Shown one piece after another: positions 52,299-61,234 of a stretch of 64,000 nucleotides of DNA (the first letter of the stretch is position 1; every line of letters begins with the position of its first letter). Origin of the DNA: AC2028 sp002373595 (GTDB lineage Bacteria > Bacillota > Clostridia > Lachnospirales > Lachnospiraceae). The DNA is taken from NCBI GenBank assembly GCA_946616365.1, contig CAMOIX010000007.1:1-64000 (forward strand), written 5' to 3'. The notes under the pieces are model-generated. The model was given only the letters and a program-made list of their open reading frames with translations. It did no database searches and was not told the origin of the DNA. The translations under genes and the position numbers were made by a program.

Positions 52299-55200
52299 TC
52301 ACTTAACTGCTTTTACGGTAATATCATCGATATACATCTTTGCATTACCGTCTGTTTCTACGTATATGGCCGCAGATCTCAAGCCCTCGCCGAGTTCCGC
52401 TCTGCCTTTGAGAAGTACCCAGTCTCCGTTAGATGACTCTCTGGCAAGCTCCACGCTCTCTCCTCCGTCGATTCCCATCATAACGGTGGCATCCTTTGTC
52501 TTGACATAGAGCTCTATCTCGACAGTATTTCCTATGAAGCGTCCGATGTCTATGGCAACGGTCGCGTCTTTGGCTTCTCTTACTACTGAGAGAGACATTC
52601 CCATCTTCTTATCGGGAGTATGATTCTCATTTGCATTTCTCTTGATAACCGACTGATGTCCGGCACCACGGCTGGAGATACCATACTCTGCCAGATCGAT
52701 ATCCAGGCTCTCTCCGTCCTTCATCTCAAAATCCATCACAAGGTCGGAAGCATCCCTTTCGGTCTCGGTCACTTCAATGTCCATAGGGATACCCTTTGCC
52801 GCCTGTACCATAGCCAGGTATGAAGCTTTGGGCGTGAGATTTCCTCTGAGGATAAGAGGCGCAGTATCCTTTCTCCATGAGGAATCATCGGTAAGTCCCC
52901 AGAGGGTTACGCTCGTGATATTGGCGCCGTTTCTCTTTTCCTCCATCAGTCCTGTGAAGTAGTCATAATAGAACTTACCCTGATCGTACTCGGCAGCTTT
53001 CCTTCCGTTGGCAGTCGAGAGATTACCCTTCTCTCCGACATCGAGCTCCGTCACATGAAGCTCAGGGAATACCTCTCCATATGCTCTTACCGCCTTCATA
53101 TATCTCTCGATATTCTCGGATGAGTCGAGATGTCCCTGGAGTCCTATACCGTCTATGAGTCCGTCGCCTAATATGGTTCCCGCGGGGGCTGTCTTTCCTC
53201 CCTGTGCGGCATACTTTCCGATGACATCGCTCTTTACCATGCTCCGGTCTTTATTGAAGACATCCTCGGAGCAGAATCTTATCGCGGTCTCCACTCTCTT
53301 CTCATACCATTCATTGTAATCATTATAGAAAAGCTTTCCTCTTATGGATGAGAGATCTCCCTTGGGATCGAGTCCGTAATCCGCAGCATACTGCTGTGAA
53401 TACTTAACTTCAGCCTCCCTTGCGAAAAGGAAACTGTAATACAAAAACTCGGGGCCTATTATCTTGTACCAATAGCTCTCCCTGTATCCGTCGGGACCGT
53501 TCTCGTCTATAGCCTCGTTCACAACATCCCACGCATAGACGGTGTCCGCATATCCGTTTGCATATACATATTCCATTGCACCGTAGATATAAGTCTTAAG
53601 TCTCTCTACGAGAGTGTCCCTGTCTACGAGACATTCCTCATCAAGCTTGGCATTCCAATCCTTCGTAGCCTTTCCGTTTTCGGTAGCTTTGAAGTCCTTC
53701 GCAAATATCGAAACATCTACCTGGCTGTGCCATACGAGCACATGCGCTCTTACGGGCATACGGTTTTCCTTAGCCCAAGCGAGGAGTTCTGCTGCAGAGC
53801 GGTCGATCTTAAACAGTGTCGGTGAAGTCGGATCGAAATTGTAAGCAGGCTTTAATTCATTGCCGAATGTCATGCTGTTAAAGGTATCCCTTATGAATCT
53901 CTCCTTGTCGGGATTGCCTATCTCAGCCGTCCTATCATTCCAGTGACTTATCGCCTGTACCGCCACACCGATCTTAAACTCATCGGAATATGCTGCCTTT
54001 AGAGGCTCCACTCCGGCAGTGTTACAATTGGCCATTATCGCATCAACTATCTCAGGGAACTTTAATGAACCTGCTGCCCTGTCATATATACCAAAGAGTT
54101 CACCCGTTCCGGTGAAATTATTATTGTCCCACCATGCACAGGTGATGCCGTTTTCTCTGGCTTTTGCCACATAATATCCTGCGAAGTCCGCTCTCGCTGC
54201 TATATTATCTTTGTCTCTTGCTCCGAATTCGTCCATGATAACGGGTATACCGTTTGAAACGAATTTCGTATACAGAGCTTCGAGAGAATCATCTATAACC
54301 TGTCTGTCCTCAGCATTCTCCGAGCTGAAAGACTTGGCATTCATATCATCCGAAAGTGCAAAAGCATAAGGGATATATGCATGCGTCTCGAGCATGATCA
54401 TATCCTCTCCCGCAGGATCGGTCGGCATCTTAAACGCATCGGAACATACTCCTCCGACGCTTCCGCCGTAGCCGGGAACCATGAGGAATCTTTTGGCATT
54501 ATTGCCTCCGCTCTTTCTCACGGTATCCACAAATACCTGATTGAGCTTGTTGATGCACTCGGAAGCCTCGATACACTCAGGTGCATCCGCTACATAATTC
54601 CACTCATAATCGGTCCCTGCAAGTCTGGGCTCATTTAAGGATTCAAATATGAGATGCTCATCGTAATCCCTGAATTCCTCTGCGAGCTGTGTCCAGATAT
54701 GCTCAACATATGCCTTCGATCTGTCATAATGAGCATTATCGACATAGACACATCCGAAAGACTCCTGATCGTCGTGATGGATATTGATGATCACATACAT
54801 TCCTTCATCAATAGCCCAGTCGACAACCTCATGCACTCTGGCGAGCCATCCTGAATGTATCTTGTCATTAGCATCAATATGATCGTGCCAGCTGACAGGA
54901 AGCCTAAGTGTCTGGAATCCGGCATTGTGGATGTCCTCTACCATAGACCGGGTCGTCTTGGCCTTCTGCCAGTAGGTCTCGCATCCGATATCATTGGGTG
55001 ATGACGCTTTGTATCCCCAAGCATCAAAAGTATTGCCGAGACTAAAGCCCACCTTCATATCCCTTACAAGATCGAATACGGGCTTATCAGGCACATCCTT
55101 AGCCGTGAATACTCCCGCAGTATTATTTCCGGAAACCGTCATGGTCTGTCCTCCGTCAGTATCTTTTTCGGGCTCGCTGTCCCTGCTCTCATCCTCTGCG

Positions 55201-55364
55201 GGATCCTTCGCTTCTTCCTTATCCTCTGTCTTGTCGTCCGCATTGTCCGTGCTTTGGTCTTCCGTAACTGCGGGCGCGGGAGCTTCTTTCTTGCCGCATC
55301 CACCCATAACAAGAGCGGCACATAAGGCTATCGCGACTATCCTTTTTAAGTTCTTTCTGATCAT
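52299..55364 (-). CDS. surface lipoprotein fusing GH5 (endoglucanase/mannanase) and GH10 (xylanase) domains
   Basis: A 1021-residue enzyme. A signal peptide with lipobox MGGC (Cys near 23) anchors it; an acidic linker rich in Glu and Asp (about 25-85) follows. The GH5 domain (about 95-450) has FESLNEPRLAG (acid/base Glu) and PVIMDEFGARD (nucleophile Glu). The GH10 domain (about 460-850) has AWDVVNEAID (acid/base Glu) and HVTELDVGEKG (nucleophile Glu), and LHLWHSQ-type start HVLVWHSQ. The last 155 residues form a beta-sandwich that may bind carbohydrate (IELYVKTKDATV). The start is ATG at 55364 with GGAG 6 bases upstream; a TTG at 55385 is rejected. GH5 specificity (beta-glucan, mannan) is not determined. 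Confidence 0.92.
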   Translation of the reverse strand: MIRKNLKRIVAIALCAALVMGGCGKKEAPAPAVTEDQSTDNADDKTEDKEEAKDPAEDESRDSEPEKDTDGGQTMTVSGNNTAGVFTAKDVPDKPVFDLVRDMKVGFSLGNTFDAWGYKASSPNDIGCETYWQKAKTTRSMVEDIHNAGFQTLRLPVSWHDHIDANDKIHSGWLARVHEVVDWAIDEGMYVIINIHHDDQESFGCVYVDNAHYDRSKAYVEHIWTQLAEEFRDYDEHLIFESLNEPRLAGTDYEWNYVADAPECIEASECINKLNQVFVDTVRKSGGNNAKRFLMVPGYGGSVGGVCSDAFKMPTDPAGEDMIMLETHAYIPYAFALSDDMNAKSFSSENAEDRQVIDDSLEALYTKFVSNGIPVIMDEFGARDKDNIAARADFAGYYVAKARENGITCAWWDNNNFTGTGELFGIYDRAAGSLKFPEIVDAIMANCNTAGVEPLKAAYSDEFKIGVAVQAISHWNDRTAEIGNPDKERFIRDTFNSMTFGNELKPAYNFDPTSPTLFKIDRSAAELLAWAKENRMPVRAHVLVWHSQVDVSIFAKDFKATENGKATKDWNAKLDEECLVDRDTLVERLKTYIYGAMEYVYANGYADTVYAWDVVNEAIDENGPDGYRESYWYKIIGPEFLYYSFLFAREAEVKYSQQYAADYGLDPKGDLSSIRGKLFYNDYNEWYEKRVETAIRFCSEDVFNKDRSMVKSDVIGKYAAQGGKTAPAGTILGDGLIDGIGLQGHLDSSENIERYMKAVRAYGEVFPELHVTELDVGEKGNLSTANGRKAAEYDQGKFYYDYFTGLMEEKRNGANITSVTLWGLTDDSSWRKDTAPLILRGNLTPKASYLAMVQAAKGIPMDIEVTETERDASDLVMDFEMKDGESLDIDLAEYGISSRGAGHQSVIKRNANENHTPDKKMGMSLSVVREAKDATVAIDIGRFIGNTVEIELYVKTKDATVMMGIDGGESVELARESSNGDWVLLKGRAELGEGLRSAAIYVETDGNAKMYIDDITVKAVK

Positions 55365-55388
55365 ATCTTTCTCCGGGTTATACAATAC

Positions 55389-56414
55389 TTATCTGATGCC
55401 GATCTCCGTATCCGTAGTGTTGACAACGGAGTGATCCTTGATGTACTTAACGACATCTTCAAGAGTCGTAAACGCAAGCGATACATAACTGTCTGCGCAT
55501 CCGTAGTATAGTGCGATGCGTCCCGTAGCGGGATCGTGGATCGTAGCGCAGGGGAATGTGACATTGGGAACAAATCCTCTCTCCTCATAATCCGTCTCAG
55601 GTGTAAGAAGGAAGTTCTCACATCTGTAGAGAACCTTGGAAGGACTGTCGATATCGAGGATCGCGCCTCCTATCGAGTATACATATCCGTTGCAGGTGCC
55701 GCTTACACCGTGATAGAAAAGCAGCCAGCCCTCGGTAGTCTCGATGGGTGCGGCTCCTCCTCCGATCTTGAGAGACTCCCACCACTCGTTTCCTTTGCTC
55801 ATAACATGTCTGTGCTTCCCCCAATATACAAGATCGGGGCTCTCGGAAAGGAATATATCTCCGAAAGGAGTATGTCCGGAATCCGAAGGTCTCGAGAGAA
55901 GTACAAAATTGCCATTGATCTTTCTCGGGAAAAGTACCGCATTTCTGTTGAAAGGAATGAACGGATTCTCAAGTCTCGTGAAAGTCTTGAAATCGGTGGT
56001 CTTAGCCATACCGATCGAAGCGCCGTAGAAGTCCTGACACCAGATCACATAGTATGTATCCTCTACCTTAACGAGTCTGGGATCATATGCATATATGGGC
56101 ATGAAATCTTCGCCCTTCTCATTTTTGAAAGGAATGGGCTTGGGATCGAAAGTCCAGTTTATCGCATCATCACTTCTGCCGAGATAGATGAAAGGAATAC
56201 CGTTGGTCTGCTCTCCTCTGAATACACCTATGAACTTTCCTTCATAGGGAACTACAGCACTGTTGAAGATCCTGGCAACATTCTCGAGAGGATTCCTCCT
56301 GATTATCGGGTTGTCCGTATATCTCCATACGGGAGCGCCCTTGAGATCGGCAGGCTTCTCCTGCCAGGGCATGTTGGGTACATCGGGGCATCCGAGCATT
56401 TTAAGTTCACTCAT
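55389..56414 (-). CDS. GH130 beta-mannoside phosphorylase
   Basis: A 341-residue intracellular five-bladed propeller of family GH130. Motifs are RYTDNPIIRRNP near 32, ARIFNSAVVPYEGKFIGVFRGE, YAYDPRLVKVEDTYYVIWCQ near 110 (catalytic Asp in DPR) and KIGGGAAPIETTEGWLLFYHGV near 210. Length fits the GH130_2 group of 1,4-beta-mannooligosaccharide phosphorylases rather than the longer mannosylglucose phosphorylase type, though this is an estimate. Phosphorolysis yields mannose 1-phosphate and saves ATP. ATG at 56414 has AAGGAG 9 bases upstream. It lies between GH36 and GH5-GH10 genes and fits use of galactoglucomannan. Confidence 0.9.
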   Translation of the reverse strand: MSELKMLGCPDVPNMPWQEKPADLKGAPVWRYTDNPIIRRNPLENVARIFNSAVVPYEGKFIGVFRGEQTNGIPFIYLGRSDDAINWTFDPKPIPFKNEKGEDFMPIYAYDPRLVKVEDTYYVIWCQDFYGASIGMAKTTDFKTFTRLENPFIPFNRNAVLFPRKINGNFVLLSRPSDSGHTPFGDIFLSESPDLVYWGKHRHVMSKGNEWWESLKIGGGAAPIETTEGWLLFYHGVSGTCNGYVYSIGGAILDIDSPSKVLYRCENFLLTPETDYEERGFVPNVTFPCATIHDPATGRIALYYGCADSYVSLAFTTLEDVVKYIKDHSVVNTTDTEIGIR

Positions 56415-56447
56415 GTTTAAATCTCCTTTTACATTTCGTTTTTATCT

Positions 56448-58718
56448 TTATGCCTGAATTATCTGCAATAATACGCTTTTGTAATCTCCCCATTGATTCT
56501 TTATAAGGATACCTGTCTTCATAAGAGTCTCTCCGGCAAGGGGCTGCATGTCATTTTCGCCGTCCTTCTCCGAAGGGAATACCTGCTTCTCATCCGGGAA
56601 GATCTGCTTTATGATATACTTTTTATCATCGCACAATCCCTTGGGGAATATCCTCCTGCTGCCGGCATTTACTTTAGCGGGGACCTGCACATATGTTATC
56701 AGTGCTTCTTTTCCGTCCTTGGATGCGACCTCCCAGCAGTCATACATTCCGTTCTCAGAATACGATGCAAGCCTGTAATAATCGCCGTCCCTCACGAGTC
56801 CCGAGAATCTGTGATAATCCTTTACCTGCTCAGGGATCAGATCCCTCTCCCTCTCGCTTATCCCGGTGATATCCAGTTCATATCCGAAAGTACCCGCAAG
56901 TGCCACATGACCTCTTGTCTCAAAAGGTGTGATCCTTCCGAGCGCATGATTGGGACAGTCGGAGACATGTGCCCCCATAGAGCAGAGCGGATATACTATG
57001 GCGGTTCCTTCCTGGATCTTTAATCTCTCTATCGCATCGGTATCATCCGAGCACCAGATCTGCGGTCCGTAATACAGCATACCGGGATCGAATCTCGCTC
57101 CTCCTCCGGAGCAGTTCTCGAGGAGAAGTTCGGGGAATTCATTAACCAGTCTCTCCTGCAGTCTGTACACCGCAAGCATGTATCTGTGGGAAAGCTCTCC
57201 CTGTGTGGTATCCGACAGGCACGCACTCCCAAGGTCTGTGAGCTGTCTGTTCATATCCCATTTGAGATATTCTATATTGGCGCTATGCAGTACCGACGAA
57301 ATCGCGTTCCATACATACTCTTCGACTTCCGGATCGGAAAGATCTAAGACGTACTGATTTCTCGCACGGCACGGATCTCTGTCCGGCACAGCAATAGCCC
57401 ACTCCGGATGAGCTCTGTACAGGTCTGAATCGGGACTTACCATCTCCGGTTCCATCCATATGCCGAACTTAAGGCCGATCTTATTTACTTCACTGACAAG
57501 TCTTTCCAGTCCGCCGGGGAGTTTTTTCTCATTTACGGTCCAGTCTCCGAGACCCGAATTATCATCGTCCCTCTTGCCGAACCAGCCGTCATCCATGACG
57601 AGCATCTCAATGCCGCGAGCCTTTGCTTCCTTTGCGATAGCGATCAGCTTATCGGTATTGAAATCGAAATATGTTGCTTCCCAATTGTTTATGAGTATCG
57701 GGCGCTCCCTGTGAAGATAGGGGCTTCTGATCAGATGGTTTCTGAACAGATCATGGAACGATCTGGTCATCCCGCCTATTCCGTCATGCGAATAAACACT
57801 GACAACTTCGGGTGCCGGGAACTCTTCACCGGGACCAAGTCTCCATTCGAAATTATGCGGGTTGATTCCCATCATCACTCTTAAGGAATCAAACTGTGAC
57901 TTCTCGACCTGCGCAAGGAAGTTGCCGGAATAGACGAAACTGAATCCGTAGGCATTCCCTCTGTCCTGATCGGCATCTTTGGATACCAGTGCCATAAAGG
58001 GGTGCTCCTGATGAGAGGACTCTCCTCTTATCGAACCTACACTCGTCTTGCCGTAACCCATGGGACGTCTGTCTATCATGCGCTCCCTCGCCCATGAGCC
58101 GTGAAGAGTGATGAGTTCATAATCATCCGAATCCATATCCATCGCAAAGGACATTGCCTTCTCGAGGATCATATCTGCCGGGGATGAATTGATGATCCTT
58201 ACACTCCTTACGATAGCGTCGCTGTCATCATAGACAGAATATGTCACAAATACTCTGAGACCCGTAACGGGGTCTGCAAGTTCAAGTTCGAGACTGTGCG
58301 CGTACTTATCGTTCTTTGTTTTTCCGGATGAGATATATCCAAATGTCTGCGGAAGTCCTTTGAGTTCAGGCTTGCCGTCATAGATCCTGTCACTTACAAA
58401 GGTAAGCTGTGTGCACTCATGTCCCTTCGCATCCTTGACAAGTATCGCGCCCTCTCTGAAATCTCCCACACCGTTTCCGGGATATTCGAATGCGAACCTG
58501 TCCATAAAGGAACTTCTGTCCCTCGGATTGACGGAAGGCATAAAAGCATACTCGCTGCATCTCGCGAGATATGCCACATCCGTATCGGGAATCCTCTCGC
58601 CGTAATAGATATGTCCCGGGAATCCTTCATCATCAAAGATCCCCAACACATAACTCGTATTCGGCGTATCGATCTTATATATCCTTTTGTCCTTGTCTAC
58701 AGTGATACAGGCGCTCAT
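56448..58718 (-). CDS. GH36 alpha-galactosidase
   Basis: A 756-residue intracellular alpha-galactosidase. It has an N-terminal beta-supersandwich (about 1-310) and a catalytic barrel (about 320-640) with MLVMDDGWFGKRDDD near 355, the nucleophile Asp in YLKWDMNR near 470, and the acid/base Asp in WCSDDTDA near 535, then a C-terminal beta domain. Length fits the GH36 group I tetrameric enzymes. No signal peptide, so it removes alpha-galactose side chains from imported oligosaccharides. ATG at 58718 has GAGGG 5 bases upstream. It lies between the GH51 and GH130 genes. Confidence 0.95.
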   Translation of the reverse strand: MSACITVDKDKRIYKIDTPNTSYVLGIFDDEGFPGHIYYGERIPDTDVAYLARCSEYAFMPSVNPRDRSSFMDRFAFEYPGNGVGDFREGAILVKDAKGHECTQLTFVSDRIYDGKPELKGLPQTFGYISSGKTKNDKYAHSLELELADPVTGLRVFVTYSVYDDSDAIVRSVRIINSSPADMILEKAMSFAMDMDSDDYELITLHGSWARERMIDRRPMGYGKTSVGSIRGESSHQEHPFMALVSKDADQDRGNAYGFSFVYSGNFLAQVEKSQFDSLRVMMGINPHNFEWRLGPGEEFPAPEVVSVYSHDGIGGMTRSFHDLFRNHLIRSPYLHRERPILINNWEATYFDFNTDKLIAIAKEAKARGIEMLVMDDGWFGKRDDDNSGLGDWTVNEKKLPGGLERLVSEVNKIGLKFGIWMEPEMVSPDSDLYRAHPEWAIAVPDRDPCRARNQYVLDLSDPEVEEYVWNAISSVLHSANIEYLKWDMNRQLTDLGSACLSDTTQGELSHRYMLAVYRLQERLVNEFPELLLENCSGGGARFDPGMLYYGPQIWCSDDTDAIERLKIQEGTAIVYPLCSMGAHVSDCPNHALGRITPFETRGHVALAGTFGYELDITGISERERDLIPEQVKDYHRFSGLVRDGDYYRLASYSENGMYDCWEVASKDGKEALITYVQVPAKVNAGSRRIFPKGLCDDKKYIIKQIFPDEKQVFPSEKDGENDMQPLAGETLMKTGILIKNQWGDYKSVLLQIIQA

Positions 58719-58742
58719 AAAGTCCCTCTTTCATGCGCTTTT

Positions 58743-60251
58743 TTATACAGTGAGTGTAAGCTTCATAACGCTGGCTGCAGGCATCGTGAATTTAACCTTT
58801 GAGCCATCGACAATTTTTAACTCGCCGTCAAACTTCCTGATAACGATCCTCTCGGGATCGGTGAAATTGTTGTGATCATGGATCTCTCCGGTCACGATCT
58901 CAGCTTCCACACTCTTTACTTCCGTATCCGTGAATATGCTCTCTATCTCATAATCCTTGTCGATCGAGAGATTGGTAAGAGTGACATTGATTTTGCCGTC
59001 CTTAGCGACAGAAGCCGACTCGGTGATGCAGGGAACCATATACTCTTTCTCAAGTCCGACTTCCTCGGTCTCAATGAAGCTGTCGATAAGATCGGCATCC
59101 TGATGAACGTTGTACATCTTGAATACGTGGTAGGTCGGGGTCTTGACCATCTTCTCCTTATCGGTAAGGATGACAGCCTGGAGCACGTTGACCATCTGAG
59201 CGATGTTGGCCATTATGATGCGGTCGCAATGCTTGTTGAATATATTGAGATTGATACCTGCCACAAGAGCATCTCTCATAGTACTCTGCTGATAGAGGAA
59301 TCCGGGGTTGGTACCCTTCTCGACATCGTACCAGGTGCCCCACTCATCAACTACGAGACCAACCTTGTGGTCCTTGTCATATCTGTTAAGGATCGCGATC
59401 TGTTTGGTAACAAGTTCTTCCATGAAGAGTGTCTTCTTGAGTGTGAGATACCATCTCTTCTCATCGAAATCGAGCGCGGATCCCTTGCACTCCCAGGGAC
59501 CGGGAACAGTGTAATAGTGGAGTGATATGCCATCCATAAATCCGTGCTGAGGCTCCGCGCCCTTGAAGCAGGTCTTAAGTACGGTATCTTCCCACTCATA
59601 ATCCGCAGCATTCGATCCGCAGCAGATCTTTGCAATAGGTCTCTCCCAGTCATAGGTACGCACATAGGTCTGATATCTGCGATAGAGATGTCCGTAGTAC
59701 TCAGGGAGCATATTTCCTCCGCATCCCCAGTTCTCGTTTCCTACTCCGAAATAATCAACCTTCCAGGGCTTCTCGGCTCCGTTCTTCTTTCTGAGTTCAG
59801 CCATGGGGGATACACCGTCAAAGGTCATATACTCAACCCACTCGCTCATCTCCTGCACAGTGCCGCTTCCCACATTACCATTTACATAGGTCTTACATCC
59901 GAGCTGTCTGCAGAGTTCCATGAACTCGTTGGTACCGAAGCTGTTGTCCTCTACTACTCCGCCCCAATGGGTATTGACCATACGCTTGCGGGTCTCCTTG
60001 GGTCCGATGCCGTCCTTCCAGTGATACTCATCGGCAAAGCATCCGCCGGGCCATCTGAGTACGGGTACCTTCAGCTCTTTAAGAGCGTTTACAACATCCT
60101 TTCTCATTCCGTTCTCATTGGGAATATCGGAATTCTCTCCGACATAGAGTCCCTCGTATATGCATCTTCCGAGATGCTCCGAGAAATGTCCCTGCAGTTC
60201 GGGACGGATATGTCCTTTCTTATTTCCGGGATTTACATAGAGTTTGAGCAT
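58743..60251 (-). CDS. GH51 alpha-L-arabinofuranosidase
   Basis: A 502-residue intracellular enzyme of family 51. The N-terminal strand begins NPGNKKGHIRPELQGHFSEHLGR; the barrel holds VGNENWGCGG near 170 (acid/base Glu) and VVDEWGTWYDVEKG near 290 (nucleophile Glu); a C-terminal beta domain ends with VKFTMPAASVMKLTL. Length fits the family. The start is ATG at 60251 with AAAGGA 6 bases upstream; an in-frame ATG at 60281 is rejected because it lacks a ribosome site. It removes arabinose branches from arabinoxylan or arabinan oligosaccharides and is followed by GH36. Confidence 0.95.
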   Translation of the reverse strand: MLKLYVNPGNKKGHIRPELQGHFSEHLGRCIYEGLYVGENSDIPNENGMRKDVVNALKELKVPVLRWPGGCFADEYHWKDGIGPKETRKRMVNTHWGGVVEDNSFGTNEFMELCRQLGCKTYVNGNVGSGTVQEMSEWVEYMTFDGVSPMAELRKKNGAEKPWKVDYFGVGNENWGCGGNMLPEYYGHLYRRYQTYVRTYDWERPIAKICCGSNAADYEWEDTVLKTCFKGAEPQHGFMDGISLHYYTVPGPWECKGSALDFDEKRWYLTLKKTLFMEELVTKQIAILNRYDKDHKVGLVVDEWGTWYDVEKGTNPGFLYQQSTMRDALVAGINLNIFNKHCDRIIMANIAQMVNVLQAVILTDKEKMVKTPTYHVFKMYNVHQDADLIDSFIETEEVGLEKEYMVPCITESASVAKDGKINVTLTNLSIDKDYEIESIFTDTEVKSVEAEIVTGEIHDHNNFTDPERIVIRKFDGELKIVDGSKVKFTMPAASVMKLTLTV

Positions 60252-60292
60252 AAATGTTCCTTTCCGGCCTATGGCCCTCAAATATAACCGAG

Positions 60293-61231
60293 TCAGCCTT
60301 TGTCTTCTTCCAGGTTGATGGTTTCTCTAACGATATACAGAGGTCTGTCCTTGGTCACATCAAATACGTTTCCGAGATAAACCCCTATAATGCCGAGCGT
60401 AGAAAGTATGAGACCTCCGAAGAAAAATACCGCAGCTGCGAGCGTGGTCCATCCTTCGGGGTTTCCGTTAAATGCGAAATACTGAACCAGTGCATAGATG
60501 ATATAAAGGAGTGACAAAAATGCACAGAACAATCCGAACCTGATCGGGATGTCCAGTATCTTGTTGGAGAATGTGGTCATAACTCCGACAGCATATTTCC
60601 ACTTGCGCGCAAAAGTATATGACGACTTTCCTTCAAATCTGTTTTCATGTTCGAATTCGACAAATGCATGGGGAAGGCCGAGCCATACGAGATACATCGT
60701 AAAGTCCCTTCCTCTGTCCTTTGATCTTACAAAATAATCCGCACTTCTCCTCGAAGCGATGAGATATGTGCCGAGTTCATAATCAAAGGGAAGCTGTGAC
60801 AGGTAGCTGAATATCCTGTGGAACAGTCTCGAAAAAGCTCTGGTGATGAGAGGATCCTTTCTCTTTTGTCTTCTTACGAAAACGACATCAAGATTCTCCT
60901 CTCTTACCTTGTCATAGAGTATATGGATCTTCTCGGGAGCATCCTGAAGATCGCAGTCCATCGTCACGATCCAATCACCCTTGGATGCGGCTATGCCGGC
61001 AGTGATGGCATGTCCCTGTCCGCTGTTCCTGGCAAGACCTATAGCCTTCACACGGCTGTCTGCTCTGGCGGCGGCTTCAACCTTCTCCCACGAACCCATC
61101 TTATCGCAATCATCGACAAGGATGATTTCATAACTCACTTTCATCTGCGTGAGGCTCTCATTAAGTCTCCTGCACAGGTCCGGTATCGCTCCGGGACATC
61201 CGAATACCGGTATTACTACGGAAATATCCAT
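60293..61231 (-). CDS. GT2 glycosyltransferase, GtrB/DPM1-like, with two membrane helices
   Basis: A 312-residue family 2 glycosyltransferase. The GT-A fold begins VVIPVFGCPGAIPDL and has ILVDDCDKMGSW, ARNSGQGHAI, VTMDCDLQDAPE (DxD-type metal site near 92) and the usual KRKDPLITRAFSRLF segment. Two C-terminal helices (about 225-245 and 260-285) fit enzymes that load a sugar on polyprenyl phosphate. ATG at 61231 has GGGAG 9 bases upstream. It follows the GT-C-type protein gene by three bases, so the lipid-linked sugar it makes may be the donor for that protein. Confidence 0.9.
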   Translation of the reverse strand: MDISVVIPVFGCPGAIPDLCRRLNESLTQMKVSYEIILVDDCDKMGSWEKVEAAARADSRVKAIGLARNSGQGHAITAGIAASKGDWIVTMDCDLQDAPEKIHILYDKVREENLDVVFVRRQKRKDPLITRAFSRLFHRIFSYLSQLPFDYELGTYLIASRRSADYFVRSKDRGRDFTMYLVWLGLPHAFVEFEHENRFEGKSSYTFARKWKYAVGVMTTFSNKILDIPIRFGLFCAFLSLLYIIYALVQYFAFNGNPEGWTTLAAAVFFFGGLILSTLGIIGVYLGNVFDVTKDRPLYIVRETINLEEDKG

Positions 61232-61234
61232 GGT

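Noticed and set aside
60252..60292. Promoter before GH51 based on TATATT in the gap
   Set aside because: No -35 box at a suitable distance and no extended -10 element.
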